A stretch of 18,432 nucleotides of DNA, from the NCBI GenBank assembly GCA_902494465.1, contig CABUTH010000016.1, positions 1 through 18,432 of the forward strand, written 5' to 3'. Position 1 is the first letter of the stretch; every line of letters begins with the position of its first letter. The notes beneath the pieces are model-generated. The model saw only the letters and a program-made list of their open reading frames with translations, made no database searches and was not told the origin of the DNA. Below are positions 14,137 to 18,432 of this stretch, piece by piece. The position numbers were made by a program, and so were the translations under genes. Source of the DNA: an uncultured Collinsella sp. Lineage in GTDB: Bacteria; Actinomycetota; Coriobacteriia; Coriobacteriales; Coriobacteriaceae.

Positions 14137-15762
14137 CTACTCCTTATCAAACGAAACATCGGCGACGGGAAGCTCAATCGTAAAGACCGAGCCGTGCGGG
14201 TCCGCCGCGGCAACCTCTATGCTACCGCCATGCGCCAACGCAATGGAGCGGCAGAGCGAAAGACCCAGGCCCACGCTGCGGTGGCTGTCGGCAAGACCGT
14301 GGTTGGCGGTATAGAACGACTCAAAGATCCGCTCGCGATCCTCGGGCGCGATGCCCGGGCCATCATCGGCCACCGAGCACGCCACGTGCCCATCGTCGAC
14401 GCCAATTGAAATCACGATATGCGAGCCTGCGGGCGTATAGGTGATGGCATTGTTCACCAGGTTCACCACGAGCTGTACCATCAGACGCGCGTCGACGTTA
14501 ACGAGCGCCGGCTCATCGCACGCCACCACCTTAAGGTCGTGCTCGCGCACGGCCGGACTTACGTGGCGCAGCGCCTCCTCGACGATATCGTCCATGAGCT
14601 CGAGCGTAGTCGACAGATGCATGCCGCCGCCCTCGAGCTTTGTGATGGCGAGCAGGTTCTCGACGGTGGCGTTGAGCCACAGCGCATCCGAGCGAATGGA
14701 TAGAAGCAGGCCGCGGCGCGTCTGGGCATCGAGCACCGCGGTGCCGGTCGAGCCCTGATCGAGCAGCACATCGGCATTGCCCGAAATACTGGTGAGCGGC
14801 GTGCGCAGGTCGTGCGAGATGGAACGCAGCAGGTTGGCGCGCAGCTGCTCGTTTTTGGCGAGCACCGCCGCCTCCTCGCGGGCCTCCATGGCGCGGGCGC
14901 GATCGAGTGCCAGCTCGCCTTCGCTCACGATGGCATCGGCAAGTGTCCGCTCCTCGTGCGTCAGCACGTCGGGCTCGGCAACGATAGCCAGCACGCCCAC
15001 CACCGAGGCGGGGTCGCCCGAGCGCACGAAGCCGTCGCCCGTGCGAACCGTCAGGTAGATACCATAAAACGCCGAGCCGCCATAGGTGGCATCGAGCGGC
15101 GTACCCACATAGGCGGACGCCGAGAGTCGCGGCGGCATCTGCGGCGCCAGCTCGTGCACCGGCGCGGCATCGCCCACGGCCGTGTATGTCGCACGCGGCA
15201 GCAGGTCATCGCCCTCGGCGTCGGCGCCATACCACACGACCGGACGGCCCGAAAGACGCGCCAGCTGCGTGGCCATAGCGTGAACGATCTGCTGCTGATC
15301 GGCGCAGCGCTGCAACATGCGGTTGGTCTCGAGCACCATATGCGTGCGGCGGTCGCTGGCGGCAGCCTGTGCCAGGGCGCGGCGCAGGGCCAACGCAATC
15401 GAGCTCGACACAAGCGAGACCACGAACATGATGAAGAACATGCCGGGATAGACGCGGTCGATAAGCGACAGCGAGTAGCGCGGGTCGATAAACAAGAAGT
15501 TGTAGAGCGCCACGGCGGCAGCCGAGCTCAGCAAGCAATACAGGCGACTCCAGGTAAAGAATGCGCACAGCTGAACGGCGAACACATAGACGATCATGAT
15601 GCTCGGCGCGAGACCCGGATGGTCGAGCAGCGCGCCCACAATCGTCGCCGCGACCAGCAGCCCCACCGATACGCAGGCGTCATACAGAGGAGTGCGGCGC
15701 GTCAGCGTTGTGCGCCGCCACCAAAAGCTATCGGCAATATCGCCGTCCGTACGGACGTCCAT
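14137..15762 (-). CDS. KdpD-like sensor histidine kinase lacking the N-terminal KdpD/Usp region
   Basis: A 541-aa membrane histidine kinase matching the C-terminal half of KdpD. Residues about 28-128 are a DUF4118-type four-helix membrane region, with the KdpD-like motif YNFLFIDPRYSL at 87-98. Next come a GAF-like linker (about 140-290), the HisKA box LLRSISHDLRTPL with H317, an N-box NLVNNAI at 434-440, G1 DDGPGI at 466-471 and G2 GLGLSLC at 498-504. Full KdpD is about 900 aa; the KdpD sensor and universal-stress domains that bind regulators are absent, and the frame begins at a normal ATG, so this is a naturally short form rather than a broken gene. AGAGAGGGGCG is its ribosome binding region. 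A strong terminator hairpin ends only about 20 nt before the ATG. Partner: the downstream response regulator. Confidence 0.92.
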   Translation of the reverse strand: MDVRTDGDIADSFWWRRTTLTRRTPLYDACVSVGLLVAATIVGALLDHPGLAPSIMIVYVFAVQLCAFFTWSRLYCLLSSAAAVALYNFLFIDPRYSLSLIDRVYPGMFFIMFVVSLVSSSIALALRRALAQAAASDRRTHMVLETNRMLQRCADQQQIVHAMATQLARLSGRPVVWYGADAEGDDLLPRATYTAVGDAAPVHELAPQMPPRLSASAYVGTPLDATYGGSAFYGIYLTVRTGDGFVRSGDPASVVGVLAIVAEPDVLTHEERTLADAIVSEGELALDRARAMEAREEAAVLAKNEQLRANLLRSISHDLRTPLTSISGNADVLLDQGSTGTAVLDAQTRRGLLLSIRSDALWLNATVENLLAITKLEGGGMHLSTTLELMDDIVEEALRHVSPAVREHDLKVVACDEPALVNVDARLMVQLVVNLVNNAITYTPAGSHIVISIGVDDGHVACSVADDGPGIAPEDRERIFESFYTANHGLADSHRSVGLGLSLCRSIALAHGGSIEVAAADPHGSVFTIELPVADVSFDKE

Positions 15763-15782
15763 CAGCGCCCCGCCCCTCTCTC

Positions 15783-15829
15783 AAAAACAAAAACCACCAC
15801 AAAGGGACAGGCACCTTTGTGGTGGTTTT
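15783..15829 (-). terminator. Strong intrinsic terminator between the small membrane protein gene and the kinase gene
   Basis: AAAACCACCACAAAGG (15790-15805) and CCTTTGTGGTGGTTTT (15814-15829) form a perfect 16-bp stem with an 8-nt loop. Read on the minus strand the stem is followed by TTTTTGTTTTT (continuing to 15783), an excellent U-tract. It should stop transcription coming from the Kup side. The kinase ATG is at 15762, so no room is left for a promoter between them. Confidence 0.8.
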
Positions 15830-15845
15830 CCTTCGTGGTGGTTCT
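15814..15845. repeat. Tandem 16-bp repeat of one terminator arm
   Basis: CCTTTGTGGTGGTTTT (15814-15829) is followed immediately by CCTTCGTGGTGGTTCT (15830-15845), with two mismatches. In the minus-strand transcript both copies could pair with the single partner arm at 15790-15805, the outer copy using G-U pairs. The two pairings exclude each other. Confidence 0.7.
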
Positions 15846-15875
15846 AAGTGTAAAGCCTTCTACGACCGGCAGCCG

Positions 15876-16070
15876 CTAGACAAACAGCACGTGCGCGAGC
15901 AGTGCGCACACGCACACCGCGACAAGCAGCGTCACCACGATCGAGATCACGCGGTCGGCCATGTCCATGTTGGCGCGATTCGTAAAGAACCGATCTTCGG
16001 CGGCGTCGACGCGCGCCTCACGCACCATTTCGACCACCGCCTCGCGGCCATCGAGCGCCTTTGTATCCAT
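15876..16070 (-). CDS. Small membrane protein, 64 aa, next to Kup
   Basis: A 64-aa protein with a charged, helical N-terminal part (MDTKALDGREAVVEMVREAR, then VDAAEDRFFTNRANMDMADR) and one C-terminal transmembrane segment at about 41-63 (VISIVVTLLVAVCVCALLAH). A frame from 16100 adds ten residues, but ATG 16068-16070 has GGGGAGG five nt upstream and is preferred. It follows the Kup stop by 61 nt and is probably cotranscribed with it; the terminator lies just after it. I recognise no family. A tail-anchored accessory or regulatory subunit of Kup or of the sensor kinase is possible (inference). Confidence 0.75.
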   Translation of the reverse strand: MDTKALDGREAVVEMVREARVDAAEDRFFTNRANMDMADRVISIVVTLLVAVCVCALLAHVLFV

Positions 16071-16131
16071 GTTTGCCTCCCCAGCCTCAATCTTGTCCAT
16101 CGAAAACCAGCTCCATGCAGCCTGTCGGCGC

Positions 16132-18159
16132 CTACGGCCGCTCGTTGGGAGCCAGGCGCTGCATCTTATTCACGGCCTTGAACTTGGTGAACAGCGGCAC
16201 GTACTCAAAGCTCACGTTGGAGTTCTCCAGGCCGTACCAACGTGCGGGCGTGCCGGCGGCGCGGCGGATGATGTACTTGAGCGTGATGGCCGTACGCTCG
16301 CTCGGCTCCACATCGCTTTCGGGCGCCAGAAGCTTACGGATCAGGACGAACTTGAACGTACCGATGTTACCCGGATCCTTGTAGACCGAGTAGTCATGCG
16401 TCTGCGGCGGCAGCTCGCCGGTGGCAGCCAGGTCCTGAACAACCTGACGCAGGTAGGCATTGACGCGCTGGTTGATCTTGTAGCCCAGATACAGATGCAC
16501 GCGGAACACGTAGTCGGTGCCGAATGTCTCGACCGAATAGGCAAAGGTGTGCGGTTCGTCCATGGTCTCGACGTTCACAAACCACCAGGCGTGGGCACGC
16601 TTGGGATGCTTGTCCAAGATCGAATAGACGATATCGCGATCGATGTAGTCGGTATGGGTGTCCTTGGTCAGGTACACGATGTTGTCGCTCATGCGCTCGT
16701 AACGGTCGTCGTCGCGCAGGCGCTTGAGCTGCGGCAGGTAGCTACGCAGCGGCAGCAGCGTAAACTGGCGCTGCTCGACCGCCGTGCCGTTGTACCAGCA
16801 CACCATAATGCCCATGATGAGTGCAGCCATGAGGATGGTGAAGTAGCCGCCGTGGAAGAACTTGGTAAGCGAGCTCACGAAGAAGAAGCCTTCGAGCAAA
16901 AGGAAGAAGGCCGCGAAGATCCACGGAGCAACCTTGAGCTTGCGCTCCTCGTGCAGGTAGAAGAAGAGCAGCATCGTGGTGCACATCATAGTCAGCGTAA
17001 TGGCCAGGCCGTAGGCGGCTTCCATATGCGCCGAGTTCTGGAACAGCAGCACCACGATGACGCAGCCAACGAGCATGACGTTGTTGACCATGGGAATATA
17101 GAGCTGGCCCTTGGTCTCGGCAGGGTAGAAGACCTGCATGTGCGGCATAAGGTCCAGGCGGCTGGCCTCGGACACCAGCGAGAATGCGCCGGTGATGAGC
17201 GCCTGCGAGGCGATGATGGCCGCGATGGTGGAAAGGCCGACGGCAAACGGGCGCAGGCCCGGGGCGAGCATCTGGTAGAACGGGTTGAGGTCGGCAATGC
17301 CCATGAGCTCGGGGTTGGCAGCGTTGTTCATAAGCCAAGCACCCTGGCCCATATAGGAAAGCAGCAGGCAGCACTTAACGAACGGCCAGGTGGCGTAGAT
17401 GTTGCCGCGGCCGACGTGGCCCATGTCGGAGTAGAGCGCCTCGGCACCGGTGGTGGCGAGGAAGCAGCTGCCCAGAATCATGATGCCCGCGTGGTTGTTG
17501 GGGCTTAGCAAAAAGGCGATGCCGCGCACCGGGTTGAGGCACAGCAGCACGGCGGGGTGCTGGAAGACAAAGAACAGACCCGTGCCGCCCAGGAACAGAA
17601 ACCACAGCGTCATAATGGGACCAAAGGCGTGACCGATCTTGGCCGTACCGATGCGCTGTACCAAGAAGAGCGCGATGATAATGGCGAGCGTAATGGCGAC
17701 GACGCGGCCCTGGTCATCGCCCAGCACGGCATGGACCGCCGGGATGGTGCGCAGGCCCTCGATGGCCGTGGTAACGGTAACGGCCGGCGTCAGGATGCCG
17801 TCGGCGAGCAGCGCGGCGCCACCCAGCATGGCGGGGATGATAAGCCACTTGCCGCAGCGCTTGACCAGGCTGTACAGGGCAAAGATGCCGCCCTCACCAT
17901 GGTTATCGGCGCGCAGCGAGATGAGCACATACTTGATGGTGGTCAGCAGCGTGACCGTCCACACGACAAGGGAGAGCGCGCCAAGCACGAACTCCTCCGT
18001 CACACTTCCGATGCCGCCGTTGCCGGCAACGAGCGCCTTGGTTACATACATAGGGCTGGTGCCGATATCGCCGTACACCACGCCCAGCGTGACGAGCATC
18101 GCCGAGATGCTCACAGGAATCGCAGCGTGCGAGGCTGCCTCCTTGGCCTTTTGTTCCAT
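16132..18159 (-). CDS. kup: KUP/HAK/KT family potassium uptake transporter
   Basis: A 675-aa potassium:proton symporter. The family signature VVYGDIGTSPMYV is at residues 27-39, ADNHGEGGIFALYSL at 84-98 and GAEALYSDMGHVGRG at 238-252. About 12 hydrophobic spans end near residue 455, followed by a hydrophilic cytoplasmic C-terminal domain of about 220 residues as in E. coli Kup. The open frame begins at TTG 18177, but ATG 18157-18159 is chosen because GGGAGG lies 10 nt upstream of it, inside the longer frame. It is constitutive low-affinity uptake in E. coli; here it sits upstream of a KdpDE-like pair on the same strand, which suggests potassium- or turgor-responsive control. Confidence 0.95.
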   Translation of the reverse strand: MEQKAKEAASHAAIPVSISAMLVTLGVVYGDIGTSPMYVTKALVAGNGGIGSVTEEFVLGALSLVVWTVTLLTTIKYVLISLRADNHGEGGIFALYSLVKRCGKWLIIPAMLGGAALLADGILTPAVTVTTAIEGLRTIPAVHAVLGDDQGRVVAITLAIIIALFLVQRIGTAKIGHAFGPIMTLWFLFLGGTGLFFVFQHPAVLLCLNPVRGIAFLLSPNNHAGIMILGSCFLATTGAEALYSDMGHVGRGNIYATWPFVKCCLLLSYMGQGAWLMNNAANPELMGIADLNPFYQMLAPGLRPFAVGLSTIAAIIASQALITGAFSLVSEASRLDLMPHMQVFYPAETKGQLYIPMVNNVMLVGCVIVVLLFQNSAHMEAAYGLAITLTMMCTTMLLFFYLHEERKLKVAPWIFAAFFLLLEGFFFVSSLTKFFHGGYFTILMAALIMGIMVCWYNGTAVEQRQFTLLPLRSYLPQLKRLRDDDRYERMSDNIVYLTKDTHTDYIDRDIVYSILDKHPKRAHAWWFVNVETMDEPHTFAYSVETFGTDYVFRVHLYLGYKINQRVNAYLRQVVQDLAATGELPPQTHDYSVYKDPGNIGTFKFVLIRKLLAPESDVEPSERTAITLKYIIRRAAGTPARWYGLENSNVSFEYVPLFTKFKAVNKMQRLAPNERP

Positions 18160-18194
18160 AAGCCGGTTTCCTCCCAACTTTAATGTTCGAAGGG

Positions 18195-18200
18195 ATTATA
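18195..18200 (-). promoter_or_regulatory. -10 element of the kup promoter
   Basis: On the minus strand TATAAT is preceded by CGATTACC and lies about 36 nt before the kup ATG. No clear -35 hexamer is seen at the expected distance. The resulting leader is about 30 nt, too short for a riboswitch. Confidence 0.5.
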
Positions 18201-18284
18201 GGTAATCGGCCCATGTTTTATTGCACTGTTTTCCCAGCTAGATAAAGATTTATACAGTCTTTAGGCCACCGCGGCGATATGAAG

Positions 18285-18313
18285 TGTGACAAAGGGACTA
18301 TCCCCTTGTCACA
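18285..18313. repeat. REP-like hairpin TGTGACAAAGGG/CCCCTTGTCACA
   Basis: TGTGACAAAGGG (18285-18296) and CCCCTTGTCACA (18302-18313) form a 12-bp stem with one mismatch and a 5-nt loop. Its ACAAAGGGAC core is shared with the terminator arm region at 15799-15808. It has no T-run and abuts the insertion sequence end. Confidence 0.55.
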
Positions 18314-18320
18314 TTGGGGG

Positions 18321-18432
18321 TGCGGACAGAAAGTTGGACCGCGGGGCGGTCCGGACTGGAGGTTCGCATGTACAGCAGGGAGAAGGTCGAGCTCTTCCTC
18401 CTGGCGACGGAGGACGGCATGGGGCCGACCGC
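18321..18432 (+). mobile_element. Left end of an IS3/IS150-like insertion sequence (truncated by window)
   Basis: TGCGGACAGAAAGTTGGACC at 18321-18340 starts with TG and contains the AAAGTTGGAC seen in termini of IS150-group elements. A 7-bp hairpin GGACCGC/GCGGTCC (18336-18352) follows, then a ribosome binding site and the start of a transposase-like ORF. The other end and any target-site duplication are outside the window. Confidence 0.55.
18368..18432 (+). CDS. Start of a transposase OrfA-like helix-turn-helix protein (5' end only)
   Basis: Twenty-one full codons are visible from ATG 18368-18370, beginning MYSREKVELFLLATEDG. GGAGG lies 5 nt upstream. The sequence resembles the N-terminal helix-turn-helix segment of IS3-family OrfA proteins, which bind the element's terminal repeats. 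The call depends partly on the IS-like end just upstream; with so few residues another DNA-binding protein is possible. Confidence 0.5.
   Translation, partial: MYSREKVELFLLATEDGMGPT

Noticed and set aside
14133..14213. Upstream extension of the response regulator frame
   Set aside because: It would overlap the end of the kinase gene and does not look like a receiver domain; the GTG at 14132 has a good AAGGAG.
15961..17508. 515-codon plus-strand open frame opposite kup
   Set aside because: It is antisense to a gene with clear KUP motifs and has the His/Gly/Asp-rich composition typical of GC-rich shadow frames.
18160..18284. c-di-AMP (ydaO-type) riboswitch upstream of kup
   Set aside because: Such riboswitches often precede potassium transporter genes, but the leader from the TATAAT at 18195-18200 is only about 30 nt and no matching structure was seen.
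1..18432. CRISPR arrays, tRNA or rRNA genes, integrase or phage genes
   Set aside because: No regularly spaced repeats, no cloverleaf-like sequence and no recognisable phage or integrase motifs were seen by eye.

Overview
The window looks like part of a chromosome of a high-GC actinobacterium of the class Coriobacteriia, most likely Collinsella or a close relative. The basis is the GC-rich codon usage, strong GGAGG-type ribosome binding sites, a gut-type mannose-family PTS, and the style of the intergenic hairpins. No rRNA, tRNA, CRISPR array or integrase was seen. The genus call is inference.

Left edge (1-1240): the 5' part of a transaldolase-like aldolase gene (minus strand, running off the window), then about 600 bp that hold only hairpins and the decayed C-terminal end of a Cof-type HAD hydrolase gene.

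Central block (1241-10513): a sugar-utilisation locus. On the minus strand, in transcription order, it encodes an MFS permease, a class II ketose-phosphate aldolase, mannose-family PTS components IIA, IIB, IIC and IID, an aldo/keto reductase, and an HSL-type esterase, ending in a strong hairpin at 1241-1275. Divergently, on the plus strand, lie an RpiR/SIS regulator and a HAD phosphatase. A 300-bp divergent intergenic region carries a near-ideal palindrome and several TGAAA/TTTCA half-sites that are probably the RpiR operators. A small membrane-protein ORF closes the block. Genes of this block use AGG/AGA arginine codons and TTC phenylalanine codons much more than the flanking genes, so the block may be an acquired island. 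Inferred job: import and phosphorylate a ketose-like sugar, cleave it to DHAP plus an aldehyde, and reduce the aldehyde. No sugar-phosphate kinase or isomerase gene is present.

Right part (10514-18177): a large RlmKL-type 23S rRNA methyltransferase gene on the plus strand, whose N-terminal (RlmL) methyltransferase half has lost its key motifs; a 65-bp imperfect palindrome between convergent genes; and a potassium module on the minus strand, in the order Kup transporter, 64-aa single-span membrane protein, a strong intrinsic-terminator hairpin, short KdpD-like sensor kinase, KdpE-like response regulator. The kinase lacks the N-terminal KdpD/Usp half, and it starts immediately after the terminator, so its expression may depend on read-through.

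Right edge (18285-18432): a REP-like hairpin followed by the left end of an IS3/IS150-like insertion sequence with the first codons of its transposase gene.
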